Shown: positions 1-9,031 of the stretch, piece after piece
Position numbering within the stretch: the stretch's first letter is position 1
How the letters are laid out: every line of letters begins with the position of its first letter
Assembly (NCBI RefSeq): GCF_009857745.1
Contig: NZ_WWEN01000001.1
Location: 1-64,000, forward strand
From: Thalassovita mangrovi
Lineage (GTDB): Bacteria > Pseudomonadota > Alphaproteobacteria > Rhodobacterales > Rhodobacteraceae
Reading direction: 5' to 3'
DNA: 64,000 nucleotides
The notes under the pieces: generated by a model
The model's database searches: none
Seen by the model: the letters and a program-made list of their open reading frames with translations, nothing else
Told to the model about the DNA's origin: nothing
Position numbers and translations under genes: made by a program

Positions 1-43
1 CGCCCGGCGCGCGCCGGGCGGGTCCCGGGGCGCGCGCCCCGGG
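1..43. repeat. Two GC-only perfect palindromes downstream of queF
   Basis: Positions 1-20 and 24-43 are each a perfect palindrome made only of G and C, separated by three bases. Each could fold into a very strong hairpin just past the 3' end of queF, which is on the minus strand and ends at 63. Neither is followed by a T tract when read on the minus strand, so a classical intrinsic terminator is not shown. They may act as 3' stabilising or termination structures. The window edge cuts off the context. Confidence 0.5.
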
Positions 44-62
44 GTGTGCCCGGACCTGCCGG

Positions 63-530
63 TCAGCCCCGGCCGCGATAGGGCGGCACGCCCTGATCGG
101 GGATCCAGACCCCTTCGGGAATTGCGCCGGTTTGCCAGAACACGTCGATCGGGATGCCGCCGCGCGGATACCAGTAACCGCCGATGCGCAGCCATTTCGG
201 GTCGAGGAAATCGACCAGCCGCCGGCCGATCGACACGGTGCAGTCTTCGTGGAACGCGCCGTGATTGCGGAACGAGCCGAGGAACAGTTTCAGCGACTTG
301 CTTTCCACCAGCCAGTCGCCCGGCACGTAATCGATCACCAGGTGGGCGAAATCGGGTTGCCCGGTCATCGGGCAGAGCGAGGTGAATTCCGGCGCGGTGA
401 AGCGCACGTTGTAAAGCACATCGGCCTGCGGGTTCTGCACCCGTTCCAGTTCCGCCTGATCCGGGCTTTGCGGCATGACGGTCGCGCCGCCCAGTTGCTT
501 GAGGTTGCTGTAGATGGTTTCGTCGCTCAT
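63..530 (-). CDS. queF: QueF, NADPH-dependent 7-cyano-7-deazaguanine reductase
   Basis: QueF reduces the nitrile of preQ0 to the aminomethyl group of preQ1 using NADPH, the last step before queuosine precursor insertion into tRNA. The 155-residue length fits the short unimodular QueF type. The stretch [11 protein letters not shown] contains the catalytic Cys that forms the thioimide, and [20 protein letters not shown] is the NADPH/substrate signature of the T-fold family. It is the last gene of a queC-queD-queE-queF operon, 22 bp after queE, and should follow the preQ1 riboswitch in front of queC. ATG start at 528-530. Confidence 0.95.
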   Translation of the reverse strand: MSDETIYSNLKQLGGATVMPQSPDQAELERVQNPQADVLYNVRFTAPEFTSLCPMTGQPDFAHLVIDYVPGDWLVESKSLKLFLGSFRNHGAFHEDCTVSIGRRLVDFLDPKWLRIGGYWYPRGGIPIDVFWQTGAIPEGVWIPDQGVPPYRGRG

Positions 531-552
531 CTTTTGTCTCCAATCCGGCGGC

Positions 553-1260
553 TCAGACGCCGCGCTTGTTGCCCCAGACCAGAACGTGCAGTTGCGGCAG
601 CACGCGGGGGGCGAACCATTTGTCTTCGGTCACTTTCTCGATCAGCCAGAGCAGCCGGTCGGTGGTTTGCTGCAGGTCGACCGGCAGGTCCGGGTCGACC
701 TCGGGATTGCCGGGCTGCAGGTAGAGCGGCAGATGCGGATAGCGCGCCGCCGCGTCCTTGGCCCATTGGTAATCGGCATCGTCGAAGATGACGATCTTCA
801 TCACGGTTTGGGGCGCGTTGCCCGCAGCCTTCAGGCAGGCGTCGAAGGCGTCCCAATCGGTGACCTCGCCGCTCGACGGCGGTTTCGGGCTCAGCACCAG
901 CGTGTCGAGATCGCCAAACCACGGTTTCGCGACCGACCCTTGGGTTTCGCAGGCAAAGCGGTAGCCCTCTAGCTTGCCCAGTGCGATCAGCGGCGCGAAG
1001 TCCTGGATCGCCGGGTTGCCGCCGGATATCGACACGGTAAGCGGCTGCCCGCCCGACAGTTCGCGCACCTCGTCCCAGACCTGCGCCGGGTCCATCGCCG
1101 CCCAGTCGTGCCGGTACTTGCTGTCCACCGCGTGCATGGAATCGCACCACGCGCAGCGGTAATCGCAGCCGCCCGCACGCACAAACACGGTGGGTTCGCC
1201 GATCAGCGCCCCTTCGCCCTGGATGGTGGGGCCGAAGATTTCCGCGATCCGCAGGGTCAT
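553..1260 (-). CDS. queE: QueE, 7-carboxy-7-deazaguanine synthase (radical SAM)
   Basis: QueE converts 6-carboxytetrahydropterin to 7-carboxy-7-deazaguanine. The radical SAM cluster motif is present as CDYRCAWC (C-x3-C-x2-C) about 30 residues in, after the typical opening [18 protein letters not shown] chose the ATG at 1258-1260, giving 235 residues, because the family starts at [10 protein letters not shown] longer open frame to 1335 adds 25 residues with no family match that overlap queD. The start overlaps the queD stop by 4 bp (ATGA), so translation is probably coupled. Confidence 0.95.
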   Translation of the reverse strand: MTLRIAEIFGPTIQGEGALIGEPTVFVRAGGCDYRCAWCDSMHAVDSKYRHDWAAMDPAQVWDEVRELSGGQPLTVSISGGNPAIQDFAPLIALGKLEGYRFACETQGSVAKPWFGDLDTLVLSPKPPSSGEVTDWDAFDACLKAAGNAPQTVMKIVIFDDADYQWAKDAAARYPHLPLYLQPGNPEVDPDLPVDLQQTTDRLLWLIEKVTEDKWFAPRVLPQLHVLVWGNKRGV

Positions 1261-1610
1261 GGCCGGTACTCGGCCCAGGTCTTGGGCGTTTCGCTGACTT
1301 TTACCGCGGCGGTTTCCGGCCAGCGCTGCTTGCACCAGTCGAAGAAATACTTCGCCATGTTTTCGGCGGTCGGATGGGCATCCATCACGTCGTTCAGGTG
1401 CCGGTGGTCGAAATCATCGTCGATATGGGTCTTCAGCGGCTTCAGCTCGTGATAGTCGCGCACGAACCCGTCGGCGTTCAGCTCTTTCGCGGCCAGTTCC
1501 ACCACCACGATGTAATTGTGCCCGTGCAGCCGGTGGCACTGGTGATCCTCGGGCAGGTGTTCCAACCGGTGCGAGGCGGAGAAATGGAATTCCTTGGTGA
1601 TCCGGAACAT
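1257..1610 (-). CDS. queD: QueD, 6-carboxy-5,6,7,8-tetrahydropterin synthase
   Basis: QueD makes 6-carboxytetrahydropterin from 7,8-dihydroneopterin triphosphate, the first committed step toward preQ0. The protein is 117 residues, as usual. The zinc ligands are visible in FSASHRL near residue 11 and in CHRLHGHNY near residue 27, where the family has a conserved HGH. The catalytic Cys is the one before HRLHGH. The ATG at 1608-1610 overlaps the queC stop (TGATG). A longer frame to 1736 is rejected because its extra 42 residues lie inside queC and match nothing. Confidence 0.95.
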   Translation of the reverse strand: MFRITKEFHFSASHRLEHLPEDHQCHRLHGHNYIVVVELAAKELNADGFVRDYHELKPLKTHIDDDFDHRHLNDVMDAHPTAENMAKYFFDWCKQRWPETAAVKVSETPKTWAEYRP

Positions 1611-2311
1611 CAGCGCGCCTCCGCCGCCTTGACGGCGGCCTTCCAGAAATCGGGATCTTCGTAGGTGGTCGGGTCCGCGATCCCGGCCAGGTCGAAGGCT
1701 TCGCGCCGTTCCACGCAAGTGCCGCAGCGGCCGCAATGGTGCTGCCCGCCCTTGTAGCAGGACCAGGTGTCGGCGAAGGGCGTGTCCACCTTGGCGCCCT
1801 CGGTCACGATATCGGCCTTGGAGCGGTGCACGAAGGGCGTCGACAGCCGCACATCGGCATAGCCGTCCAGCGCCGCGCGCTGCATCGTGTCGAAGCTTTC
1901 GGTGAAGGCGGGGCGGCAGTCGGGATAGATGAAGTGATCGCCGCCATGCACCGCCGTCGCCACCGCTTCATCACCATTGGCCGCCGCGATACCATAGGCG
2001 ATGGTCAGCATGATCGCGTTGCGGTTGGGCACCACGGTGATCTTCATCGTCTCTTCGGCGTAATGCCCGTCGGGCACGTCGATATCGTCGGTCAGCGCCG
2101 ATCCGGTCAGCGCCGCGCCGATATTGCGCATGTCGATGACGTGATGCGGCACATTGAGCCGCGCGGCGCAGCGAGCGGCGAAATCCAGCTCCTTGCGGTG
2201 GCGCTGGCCGTAATCGAAGGAAACGAGCCGGGTGAGGGTCTGCTGATCGGCGATCATATGGGCAAGCGACACGGAATCGAGCCCGCCCGAGCAGATAACG
2301 AGAGTTTTCAT
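1610..2311 (-). CDS. queC: QueC, 7-cyano-7-deazaguanine synthase
   Basis: QueC converts 7-carboxy-7-deazaguanine to preQ0 with ATP and ammonia. The 233-residue protein starts with the PP-loop pyrophosphatase motif (CSGGLDSVSLAH), has the conserved YGQRH a little later, and ends with the zinc-binding cluster CYKG...HCGRCGTCVER. It is the first gene of the que operon. Its upstream leader carries a preQ1-I-like aptamer whose 3' tail AAGGAC is the only good ribosome binding site for the ATG at 2309-2311, so translation of queC is probably controlled by preQ1. Confidence 0.96.
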   Translation of the reverse strand: MKTLVICSGGLDSVSLAHMIADQQTLTRLVSFDYGQRHRKELDFAARCAARLNVPHHVIDMRNIGAALTGSALTDDIDVPDGHYAEETMKITVVPNRNAIMLTIAYGIAAANGDEAVATAVHGGDHFIYPDCRPAFTESFDTMQRAALDGYADVRLSTPFVHRSKADIVTEGAKVDTPFADTWSCYKGGQHHCGRCGTCVERREAFDLAGIADPTTYEDPDFWKAAVKAAEAR

Positions 2312-2320
2312 TTTGTCAGT

Positions 2321-2354
2321 CCTTGTTTTGATAACCGGGTAGGCTGCGACCGGT
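2321..2354 (-). promoter_or_regulatory. preQ1-I riboswitch aptamer in the queC leader
   Basis: Read on the minus strand from 2354, ACCGG pairs with CCGGT to form a 5-bp hairpin around the loop TCGCAGCCTAC. It is followed by an A-rich tail ending CAAAACAAGG. This matches the preQ1-I layout: short hairpin, then an A-rich tail that docks back and leads into the Shine-Dalgarno sequence. The tail AAGGAC lies 9 bases before the queC ATG, so ligand binding would hide the ribosome site. Recognition is by eye against remembered consensus features. Confidence 0.75.
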
Positions 2355-2403
2355 AGGCGGGCGATATAGCGTTCGGGGGCAGGGGGTTCAAGGGGCGACA
2401 GGA

Positions 2404-2429
2404 GAAAGGCGCCCGCAGGGGCGCCTTTC
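2404..2429 (-). terminator. Terminator after the marR-family gene
   Basis: GAAAGGCGCC and GGCGCCTTTC form a perfect 10-bp stem around a 6-base loop, between the MarR gene (ends 2457) and the queC leader. On the minus strand the 3' arm ends in TTTC with only a short T stretch, so it is a moderate intrinsic terminator. It separates the MarR transcript from the riboswitch leader. Confidence 0.6.
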
Positions 2430-2456
2430 GGGACATTTGAAACGCTCGGGGGGGCT

Positions 2457-2927
2457 TTATCCGGCCTGTTTCGGCTTTTGCAGCGGCGCGCGGCTCAATT
2501 CGTTGCCCGCATCGGTCACCTTCTGCATCAGCCGCAGCATCTCGGCACGCTCGGCCTCGTCGAGACCGGCCAGGATATCGGTCTGCAGCGCCCAGACGAT
2601 GGGGGTGACCCGCTCCAGCAATGCGGCGCCCTTTGCGGTCAGTTTCAGCACCTTGGCGCGGCGGTCCCGCGGGCTGGTGCGCCGTTCGATCAGCCCCTTG
2701 TTCTGCAGCCGGTCCAGCACCGCCCCCATGGTCACCCGGTCATGGGCGATCAGCCCGGCCAGCGTCGCCTGATCGATATCGGGATTGCCTGACAGCGCCA
2801 GAAGCGCGCCGAACTGCACCTGGGTCAGGTCGATCCCCGCCTCCTTCATCCGGTCGGCGAAGACCGACACCGAAATCTGGTTGAGACGCCGGATCAGGTG
2901 CCCGGCCATGCTGTAGAGGTCCTGCAA
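2457..2927 (-). CDS. MarR-family transcriptional regulator
   Basis: The protein has the MarR winged-helix layout: a helical start (MAGHLIRRLNQ), the recognition region LTQVQFGALLAL then QATLAGLIAHDRVTMGAVLDRLQNKGLIERR, and the wing with SPRDRRAKVLKLTAKG. MarR proteins bind DNA as dimers and are usually released by small aromatic ligands. The start is uncertain. I chose TTG at 2925-2927 because GAGGGA lies about 8 bases upstream; ATG at 2907-2909 is possible, and an ATG at 3053 opens a longer frame with an atypical tail. It is divergent from the hydrolase gene at 3122, its most likely target. A near-palindrome TTGGCATGCAA at 2973-2983 lies between them and could be an operator. Confidence 0.82.
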   Translation of the reverse strand: MQDLYSMAGHLIRRLNQISVSVFADRMKEAGIDLTQVQFGALLALSGNPDIDQATLAGLIAHDRVTMGAVLDRLQNKGLIERRTSPRDRRAKVLKLTAKGAALLERVTPIVWALQTDILAGLDEAERAEMLRLMQKVTDAGNELSRAPLQKPKQAG

Positions 2928-3121
2928 GTGTCCATCCCTCGTGTCTTTGCCCGATATCTGCGCGGTTTTATCTTGGCATGCAAGCCGGGGCTGGGCCAGC
3001 AGCTTGCAACCGGGATGATCGGCCTTCCATGTCGGGATGCGACGCGGTAGCACTTGGGCAACTGTCGGCGACCGGGGGCATCCCGCCGCCGCCGATATGG
3101 TTTCTGTTAGGAAGGCGCGAC

Positions 3122-3817
3122 ATGACCAGCTACCTGTTCGATCCCCCCAAGGTCCATTCCGTTCCGGTCAAGGGCGAGGCGGGCGAATACCCGATCAACC
3201 GGATCTTCTGCGTCGGGCGCAACTACGCAGCCCATGCCGCCGAGATGGGCGGCGAGGTCGACCGCGAGGCACCCTGGTATTTCCTGAAATCGGCCAGCGC
3301 CCATGTCGCCAGCGGCGCCACCGTGCCCTATCCGCCCGGCACCGAGAATTTTCATTACGAAATGGAACTGGCGCTGGTGCTGGGCGCGCCGGTGTTCCGC
3401 GCGGATCAGGACGCGGCGATGGCGGCGATCTATGCCTATGGCTGCGCGCTCGACATGACGCGGCGCGACCGGCAGCAGGACGGCAAGGATCACCGCCGGC
3501 CTTGGGATCTGGGCAAGGATATCGAAAACGGCGCCGTGATGGCGCCGTTGACCCGCGCCGCCGACTGGCATCCGGCGGGGCAGCGCATCCACCTGGAGGT
3601 CGATGCCGAGGTCAAGCAGGACGCGACGCTGGACGACATGGTCTGGAACGTGGCCGAGATCGTGTCGCACCTGTCGCAATACTATCACCTTGTGCCGGGC
3701 GACGTGATCCTGACCGGCACCCCCGCGGGCGTCGGCCCTGTCGTGGCGGGCGATACGATCACCGGCGGGATCGACGGGCTGGACCCGATCGAGTTGACGC
3801 TGAGCGATCCCGAGTAA
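3122..3817 (+). CDS. Fumarylacetoacetate hydrolase family protein (acylpyruvase-like)
   Basis: The family cleaves C-C bonds in acylpyruvates such as fumarylpyruvate, using a divalent metal. The 231-residue single-domain form resembles fumarylpyruvate hydrolase or acylpyruvase enzymes. Visible signatures are FCVGRNYAAHAAEMG at the start of the fold, HYEMELALVLG with the metal-binding acids, AYGCALDMTRRD, and VILTGTPAGVGPV near the C-terminus. The ATG at 3122 follows AGGAAGG; a longer frame from 2978 runs into the promoter region. The exact substrate cannot be read from sequence. The divergent MarR regulator suggests induction by an aromatic catabolite. Confidence 0.85.
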   Translation: MTSYLFDPPKVHSVPVKGEAGEYPINRIFCVGRNYAAHAAEMGGEVDREAPWYFLKSASAHVASGATVPYPPGTENFHYEMELALVLGAPVFRADQDAAMAAIYAYGCALDMTRRDRQQDGKDHRRPWDLGKDIENGAVMAPLTRAADWHPAGQRIHLEVDAEVKQDATLDDMVWNVAEIVSHLSQYYHLVPGDVILTGTPAGVGPVVAGDTITGGIDGLDPIELTLSDPE

Positions 3818-3829
3818 GGGGATTTCGGG

Positions 3830-3853
3830 AAAGGGGCCTGTGGGCCCTTTTTT
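3830..3853 (+). terminator. Intrinsic terminator after the FAH-family gene
   Basis: AAAGGG (3830-3835) pairs with CCCTTT (3845-3850), with further pairing inside, followed by a run of six T. It lies 13 bases past the hydrolase stop codon. Confidence 0.75.
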
Positions 3854-3912
3854 CTTTTCCTGGCGGTGCTTTCGGGTCACCCTTGCCGGGGGAGCCTATT
3901 GTTGAGGGCAGA

Positions 3913-3986
3913 GGGGGCGCTGCCCCCGCCGTTGAAAATCGTTGATTTTCAACGACTCCCCCGAGGTATTTGGGCCAAGATGAAAT
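3913..3986. repeat. Dispersed two-hairpin intergenic repeat, copy 1
   Basis: Layout: GGGGGC-GCT-GCCCCC (3913-3927), then CGTTGAAAATC-GTT-GATTTTCAACG (3930-3954), then a tail CCCCCGAGGTATTTGGGCC (from 3958) and AAGATGAAAT. The same order recurs at 8954-9027 with a different but still perfect second hairpin. It lies just upstream of the hypF start and ends next to its ribosome binding site. Confidence 0.8.
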
Positions 3987-3998
3987 GAGGGGATTGCT

Positions 3999-6245
3999 TT
4001 GGCGGCAGGGCGGCGCATCCGGGTGCGGGGGCAGGTGCAGGGGGTCGGGTTTCGGCCCTTCATCTGGCATCTGGCGCGGCGGATGGGGCTGCGGGGCTGG
4101 GTGCTGAACGATCCCGAAGGGGTGCTGATTTGCGTCTCGGGCGGCGATCTGGACGGGTTCGAGGCGGCGATCGGGGCGGAGGCGCCGGGCCTGGCGCGGG
4201 TCGATGCGGTGGAGAGCGAGGCTTTTACCTTCGACCCGCCCGATGGGTTCGAGATCGCGGCCTCGACCGGGCAGGGGGCGCAGACCGGCGTGGTGCCCGA
4301 CGCGGCGACCTGTCCCGATTGCTTGGCCGAAATCCGTGACCCGAGCGACCGGCGCTTCGGCTATGCCTTTGCCAATTGCACCCGCTGCGGGCCGCGGTTT
4401 TCCATCCTCAAGGGGCTGCCCTATGACCGGGCGCAGACCACCATGGCGGATTTCGGCATGTGCCCCGATTGCGCCGCCGAATATGCCGATCCGACCGACC
4501 GGCGTTTCCATGCGCAGCCGGTGGCTTGTCCCGCCTGCGGGCCGCGGCTGTGGCTGGAAGAGGACGGGCGCGAGGTGCCGGGCGATCCGGTGGCGCTGGC
4601 GGCGGAACGTTTGGCGCGGGGGGCGGTTCTGGCGATCAAGGGGCTGGGCGGGTTTCACCTTTGCGTCGATGCGCGCCAGTCGCTGGCGGTGGCGCTGCTG
4701 CGGCAGCGTAAGCGGCGGCCGGGCAAGCCCTTTGCGTTGATGGGGGGCGAGGACACGATTGCGCGTCATGCCAAGGTGTCGGCGGCGGAATGGGAGTTGT
4801 TGCGCGATCCGACGGCGCCCATCGTGTTGTTGGAGAAAGCCGGGGAGGCGCTGCCCAACGCGCTGGCGCCGGGGTTGGACCGGCTGGGCTGGATGTTGCC
4901 CCATACGCCGCTGCATCACCTGCTGATCGACGCCACCGGCGCGCCCCTGGTGATGACCAGCGGCAATCTGTCGGGCGAACCGCAGGCGATCGGCAATGAG
5001 GACGCGCGGGGCAAGCTGTCGGGCTTCGCCGATGCGTTCGTGATGCATGATCGTGATATCGCGCGGCGGCTGGATGACGGGGTGGAACGGGTGACCGCGC
5101 AGGGGTCGATGGTGCTGCGCCGGGGACGCGGGCGCGTGCCGGGCGCCTTGCCCTTGCCCGAGGGTTTCGGGGACGCGCCACAGGTCGTGGCCTATGGCGG
5201 GCAGATGAAGGGGGCGATCTGCCTGTTGAAGAACGGCCAGGCGGTGCTGGGCCATCACTTGGGCGATCTGGACAGTGAGCTGAGCTGGGAGGCGTTTCTG
5301 CAGGCCGACCGCGACTATGCGGGCCTGTTCGATCATGACCCCGCGCGGATAGCCTGCGACATGCATCCCGATTTCCGCGCCGCGCGCCATGCGGAGGAAC
5401 GGGCGGCGGCGCAGCGCCTGGCGCTGATCAAGGTACAGCATCACCACGCGCATCTGGCATCCTGTCTGGGCGACAACCTCTGGCCGCAGGATGGCGGCAA
5501 GGTGGCGGGGATCGTGCTGGACGGGTTGGGGCTGGGGGCCGACGGCACCCTGTGGGGCGGCGAGGTGTTGCTGGGCGATTATCACAGCTTCGAGCGGCGG
5601 GTCTGGCTGAAACCCGCGCCGCTGATCGGTGGCGACAGGGCGCAGGTGGAGCCCTGGCGCAACGGAATGGCGCGGCTGGATCAGGCGGGCTTGTCCGGCT
5701 GGGCCGATGATCTGTTTCCCGATGCGCCGCTGGAATTGGCGCGGCAGGCGGCGCGGGCAGGGATCAACGCGCCGCTGTCGTCCAGCGCCGGGCGGTTGTT
5801 CGATGCGGTGGCGGCGGTTCTGGGGATTTGCCCGATGGGGCATGGATATGAGGGCGAGGCGGCGATGCGGCTGGAGGCGCTGGCGAACCGTGGCGCCGGG
5901 GCGGGCTTCGCGTTTGCCCGCGAAGGTGGCGAGATCGATCCGGCGCCGATCTGGGCGGAGATTTCGGAACAGCTGGGCGCCGGTGCACCGGTCGAAAACA
6001 TCGCCTGGCGGTTCCATGCGGGGCTGGCCCGGGCCTTTGCCGGGGCCGCCCGCACGATGGTCAAAAGCGGCGAGGCGGAGGCGGTGGCGTTGTCGGGGGG
6101 CTGTTTCCAGAATGCGCTGCTGCTTGAGCTGGTGCTAAGGGAGTTGGGCGATCTGCCGGTACTGGTCCATCGCCGGGTCCCGGCGAATGACGGTGGCTTG
6201 GCCTTCGGTCAGGCGCTGATCGCGGCGGCGGGGGCGATGCGGTGA
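3999..6245 (+). CDS. hypF: HypF, carbamoyltransferase for hydrogenase cyanide ligand synthesis
   Basis: HypF uses carbamoyl phosphate and ATP to carbamoylate the C-terminal Cys of HypE, the source of the CN ligands of NiFe hydrogenase. The domains follow the family order over 748 residues: acylphosphatase-like ([12 protein letters not shown] near residue 10), two zinc-finger motifs (TCPDCL...NCTRCG and MCPDCA...ACPACG, about residues 104-180), a YrdC-like domain ([14 protein letters not shown] onward), and a Kae1-like domain with HHHAHLAS near residue 480. The start is a TTG at 3999, supported by AGGGG six bases upstream and by the family N-terminus. It heads the hyp cluster. Confidence 0.95.
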   Translation: MAAGRRIRVRGQVQGVGFRPFIWHLARRMGLRGWVLNDPEGVLICVSGGDLDGFEAAIGAEAPGLARVDAVESEAFTFDPPDGFEIAASTGQGAQTGVVPDAATCPDCLAEIRDPSDRRFGYAFANCTRCGPRFSILKGLPYDRAQTTMADFGMCPDCAAEYADPTDRRFHAQPVACPACGPRLWLEEDGREVPGDPVALAAERLARGAVLAIKGLGGFHLCVDARQSLAVALLRQRKRRPGKPFALMGGEDTIARHAKVSAAEWELLRDPTAPIVLLEKAGEALPNALAPGLDRLGWMLPHTPLHHLLIDATGAPLVMTSGNLSGEPQAIGNEDARGKLSGFADAFVMHDRDIARRLDDGVERVTAQGSMVLRRGRGRVPGALPLPEGFGDAPQVVAYGGQMKGAICLLKNGQAVLGHHLGDLDSELSWEAFLQADRDYAGLFDHDPARIACDMHPDFRAARHAEERAAAQRLALIKVQHHHAHLASCLGDNLWPQDGGKVAGIVLDGLGLGADGTLWGGEVLLGDYHSFERRVWLKPAPLIGGDRAQVEPWRNGMARLDQAGLSGWADDLFPDAPLELARQAARAGINAPLSSSAGRLFDAVAAVLGICPMGHGYEGEAAMRLEALANRGAGAGFAFAREGGEIDPAPIWAEISEQLGAGAPVENIAWRFHAGLARAFAGAARTMVKSGEAEAVALSGGCFQNALLLELVLRELGDLPVLVHRRVPANDGGLAFGQALIAAAGAMR

Positions 6246-6324
6246 TCCCGGGCTTGCCCTCAGCGGCCGCCTGACGCAACCTTGGGGCAAAGCAACCGCC
6301 GGTCGTGCCACGGGAGGGCGCGCA

Positions 6325-6666
6325 ATGCATGAGATGTCGCTTTGCCAGTCGATCCGCGAGGTGATCGAGGATCGCGCCCGCGCCGACGGGTTCGCGGCGG
6401 TCAAAACGGTGCGGCTGGAAATCGGCCGGTTTTCCTGCGTCGAAAAGCAGGCGCTGGAATTCGCCTTCGACGCGGCGATGCGCGGATCGGTGGCGGATGG
6501 GGCGCGGCTGGAAATCCGCGACCTGCCGGGGCGCGCGATGTGCTATGACTGCATGAAAGAGGTGGAAATCGACGAGCGGTTTTCCCCCTGTCCGCTCTGC
6601 GGCGGCACCATGCTGATGCCGGTCGCGGGGGACGAGATGCGGATCAAGAACCTGGAGGTGATCTGA
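6325..6666 (+). CDS. hypA: HypA, hydrogenase nickel incorporation protein
   Basis: HypA delivers nickel to the hydrogenase large subunit together with HypB. The 113-residue protein begins [10 protein letters not shown], where the Met-His-Glu terminus binds nickel, and has the structural zinc site CYDC...CPLCGG. The ATG at 6325 follows GGGAGGG. The 79 bases between hypF and hypA carry no gene. The stop overlaps the hypB start (TGATG), so the two are co-translated. Confidence 0.96.
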   Translation: MHEMSLCQSIREVIEDRARADGFAAVKTVRLEIGRFSCVEKQALEFAFDAAMRGSVADGARLEIRDLPGRAMCYDCMKEVEIDERFSPCPLCGGTMLMPVAGDEMRIKNLEVI

Positions 6667-7466
6667 TGTGTACGGTGTGCGGATGCGGGACCAGTCATGA
6701 CCATGATCACGGGCATGATCACGCCCATGGCCATTCCCATGGCGAGCTTCATTTCGGCCACGGCCCCGCCGGGGCGCAGGTCGCGGGGATGAGCCAGGCG
6801 CGGCTGATCGAGATCGAAACCGATATCCTGTCGAAGAACGACCGTTTCGCGGCGGCCAACCGGCAGGTTCTGCAGGCCAGGGGCGCCTTTGCGGTCAACC
6901 TGGTGTCCTCGCCGGGGTCGGGCAAGACGACGCTGCTGTGCAAGACGATCGAGGCCCTGGGCGATCAGCCGCTGGCGGTGATCGAGGGCGATCAGCAGAC
7001 CGCCAACGACGCCGAACGCATCCGCGCCACCGGGGCGCAGGCGGTGCAGATCAATACCGGCAAGGGCTGCCACCTGGACGCGCATATGGTCGGCCATGCG
7101 ATGGAACATCTCGATATCGCGCCCGGCTCTGTCTTGTTCATCGAAAATGTCGGCAATCTGGTCTGTCCCGCCGGCTTCGATCTGGGCGAGGATTGCAAGG
7201 TGGCGGTGCTCAGCGTCACCGAGGGTGAGGACAAGCCGCTGAAATATCCCGACATGTTCACCGTGTCGAAGCTGGCGCTGCTGAACAAGACCGACCTGGC
7301 GCCGCATTGCGACGTCGATCTGGACCTTTACGAGGCCAACCTGCGGCGGGTGAACCCGGGGATCGAGGTGCTGCGCCTGAGTGCGCGCACCGGCGAGGGG
7401 ATGCGGGAGTGGATCGCGTGGCTGCGCGGGAACCTGGGCCGCAAGGTGCCGCAGGCGGCGGAGTGA
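6666..7466 (+). CDS. hypB: HypB, hydrogenase nickel-insertion GTPase
   Basis: HypB is the GTPase that drives nickel loading of hydrogenase. It opens with MCTVCGCG, a high-affinity metal motif, followed by a His-rich stretch of about 25 residues ([16 protein letters not shown]) that can store nickel. The P-loop SPGSGKTT lies near residue 82, and the metal-site region [10 protein letters not shown] and the NKTD base-recognition motif follow. At 266 residues it is a typical long, His-rich form. It starts inside the hypA stop codon and is followed by 67 bases before hypC. Confidence 0.96.
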   Translation: MCTVCGCGTSHDHDHGHDHAHGHSHGELHFGHGPAGAQVAGMSQARLIEIETDILSKNDRFAAANRQVLQARGAFAVNLVSSPGSGKTTLLCKTIEALGDQPLAVIEGDQQTANDAERIRATGAQAVQINTGKGCHLDAHMVGHAMEHLDIAPGSVLFIENVGNLVCPAGFDLGEDCKVAVLSVTEGEDKPLKYPDMFTVSKLALLNKTDLAPHCDVDLDLYEANLRRVNPGIEVLRLSARTGEGMREWIAWLRGNLGRKVPQAAE

Positions 7467-7533
7467 GGAGTGGAGTGTATCACTTTGAAATATCGGCGTG
7501 AATGTGCGGTCTTTTTGGACGGAGAGGTCTGAC

Positions 7534-7824
7534 ATGTGCCTGGGCATTCCCGGCCAGATCGTGGCGCTGACCGACCCCGAGCGGATGCTGGCGCTGGCCG
7601 AAATCTCGGGCGTGCGGCGCGAGGTCAACGTCGCCCCGGTCGCCTCCGGCCCGCTGGAGGACCTGGTCGGCAAGTGGATCCTGATCCATGTCGGTTTCGC
7701 CATGGCGCTGATCGATGAAGACGAGGCGGCGGCGACGCTGCAGGCGTTGCGCGAACTGGGCGAGGCGCAGGCGGAACTGGACGCGATGGCGGCCGGGGAC
7801 GCCGCGCTGGAGGGCGGGCAATGA
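7534..7824 (+). CDS. hypC: HypC, hydrogenase assembly chaperone
   Basis: HypC pairs with HypD to build the Fe(CN)2CO unit and passes it to the hydrogenase large subunit. The family begins with MCLGIPG, and Cys2 is essential. That fixes the start at 7534 even though an in-frame ATG exists at 7498. The remaining 96 residues fit the small beta-barrel fold, with NVAPV and LIHVGFAMALID conserved. The ATGA overlap with hypD couples the two partners. Confidence 0.96.
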   Translation: MCLGIPGQIVALTDPERMLALAEISGVRREVNVAPVASGPLEDLVGKWILIHVGFAMALIDEDEAAATLQALRELGEAQAELDAMAAGDAALEGGQ

Positions 7825-8954
7825 GGTTCGCCGAGGAATTCCGCGATCCGAAAGCGGCAAGGGCGCTGCTGGCGCAGATCGCCGGGGTTGCCGACGAGAT
7901 CGGGGCGACACGCGAGGCGCCGGTGCGGATCATGGAGATTTGCGGCGGCCATACCCATGCGATTTTCCGCTACGGGCTCGACAAGCTGGTGCATGAGGGG
8001 ATCGAGTTCATCCACGGCCCCGGTTGCCCGGTCTGCGTGTTGCCGATGAAGCGCGTCGACGAATGTATTGAAATCGCTGAAAAAGACGGGGTGATCTTCA
8101 CCACTTTCGGCGATGCGATGCGGGTGCCGGGGACGCGCGGGTCGCTGATGCAGGCCAAGGCGGCGGGGGCCGATATCCGCATGGTCTATTCGCCGCTCGA
8201 CGCGCTGGAACTGGCGCGGCGCAACCCGGATCGCGAGGTGGTGTTCTTCGGGCTGGGATTCGAGACCACGACGCCCTCGACCGCGCTGTCGATCCAGGCC
8301 GCGGCGCGCGAGGGATTGGCGAATTTCAGCGTCTTTTGCACCCATATCACCGTGCCGCCGCCGATCCGGGCGCTGCTGGACGACCCCCATATGGTGCTGG
8401 ACGGGTTCGTCGGGCCGGGTCATGTCAGCATGGTGATCGGCACCCATCCGTTCGATTTCATTGCCGACGATTACGGTAAGCCGGTGGTGGTGGCGGGGTT
8501 CGAACCGCTGGACCTGCTGCAATCGGTGCTGATGGTGCTGCGGCAGATCGGCGAGGGGCGGGCAGAGGTGGAAAACCAATACGCCCGGGTGGTGCCCGAG
8601 CACGGCAACCCGGTGTCGCTGGCCGCGATCACGGATGTCTATGAGACGCGGCCCAGCTTCGAATGGCGGGGCCTGGGTGAGATCGAGGAAAGCGGGCTGC
8701 GGATCAGGGATCGTTACAGGGCGTTCGACGCGGAGGCCAAATTCGGCATTGGATACGGGGCCGTGGCGGCGGAGGAGCTGGCCGAGGGCTGTGCCTGCGG
8801 TGCGGTGATGGCGGGGCGGGCGAAGCCTGTAGAGTGCCCGCATTTCGGGCGCGGCTGCACGCCCGACGATCCGTTGGGCGCGCTGATGGTCAGTTCCGAA
8901 GGGGCCTGCGCGGCCTATTACCGCTATGGCGGGGCGCGGGCGGCGGCGGAATAG
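7821..8954 (+). CDS. hypD: HypD, hydrogenase Fe(CN)2CO assembly iron-sulfur protein
   Basis: HypD is the scaffold on which the iron, cyanides and CO are assembled with HypC. All key motifs are present in 377 residues: CGGHTHAIFRYG, HGPGCPVCVLP, GFETTTPSTA, and the C-terminal 4Fe-4S ligand region with CACG, ECPHFGRGC and EGACAAYYRYG. It overlaps hypC by 4 bp. It is followed by copy 2 of the two-hairpin repeat before hypE. Confidence 0.96.
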   Translation: MRFAEEFRDPKAARALLAQIAGVADEIGATREAPVRIMEICGGHTHAIFRYGLDKLVHEGIEFIHGPGCPVCVLPMKRVDECIEIAEKDGVIFTTFGDAMRVPGTRGSLMQAKAAGADIRMVYSPLDALELARRNPDREVVFFGLGFETTTPSTALSIQAAAREGLANFSVFCTHITVPPPIRALLDDPHMVLDGFVGPGHVSMVIGTHPFDFIADDYGKPVVVAGFEPLDLLQSVLMVLRQIGEGRAEVENQYARVVPEHGNPVSLAAITDVYETRPSFEWRGLGEIEESGLRIRDRYRAFDAEAKFGIGYGAVAAEELAEGCACGAVMAGRAKPVECPHFGRGCTPDDPLGALMVSSEGACAAYYRYGGARAAAE

Positions 8955-9027
8955 GGGGCGCTGCCCCCTCCGGTTCAAAATGGGATTTTGAACCGACACC
9001 CCCGGGATATTTGTGAACAGAAGAAGG
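8954..9027. repeat. Dispersed two-hairpin intergenic repeat, copy 2
   Basis: GGGGGC-GCT-GCCCCC (8954-8968) is identical to copy 1. The second hairpin, CGGTTCAAAAT-GGG-ATTTTGAACCG (8971-8995), differs from copy 1 in both arms but remains fully paired. The tail CCCCCGGGATATTTGTGAAC and AGAAGAAG follows. The element begins inside the last hypD codon region and ends at the hypE ribosome binding site. Confidence 0.8.
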
Positions 9028-9031
9028 TGAG

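Noticed and set aside
3759-6017. 752-codon open frame on the minus strand
   Set aside because: Antisense to hypF. High GC leaves long accidental frames; the translation is Arg/Pro/His-rich with no domain.
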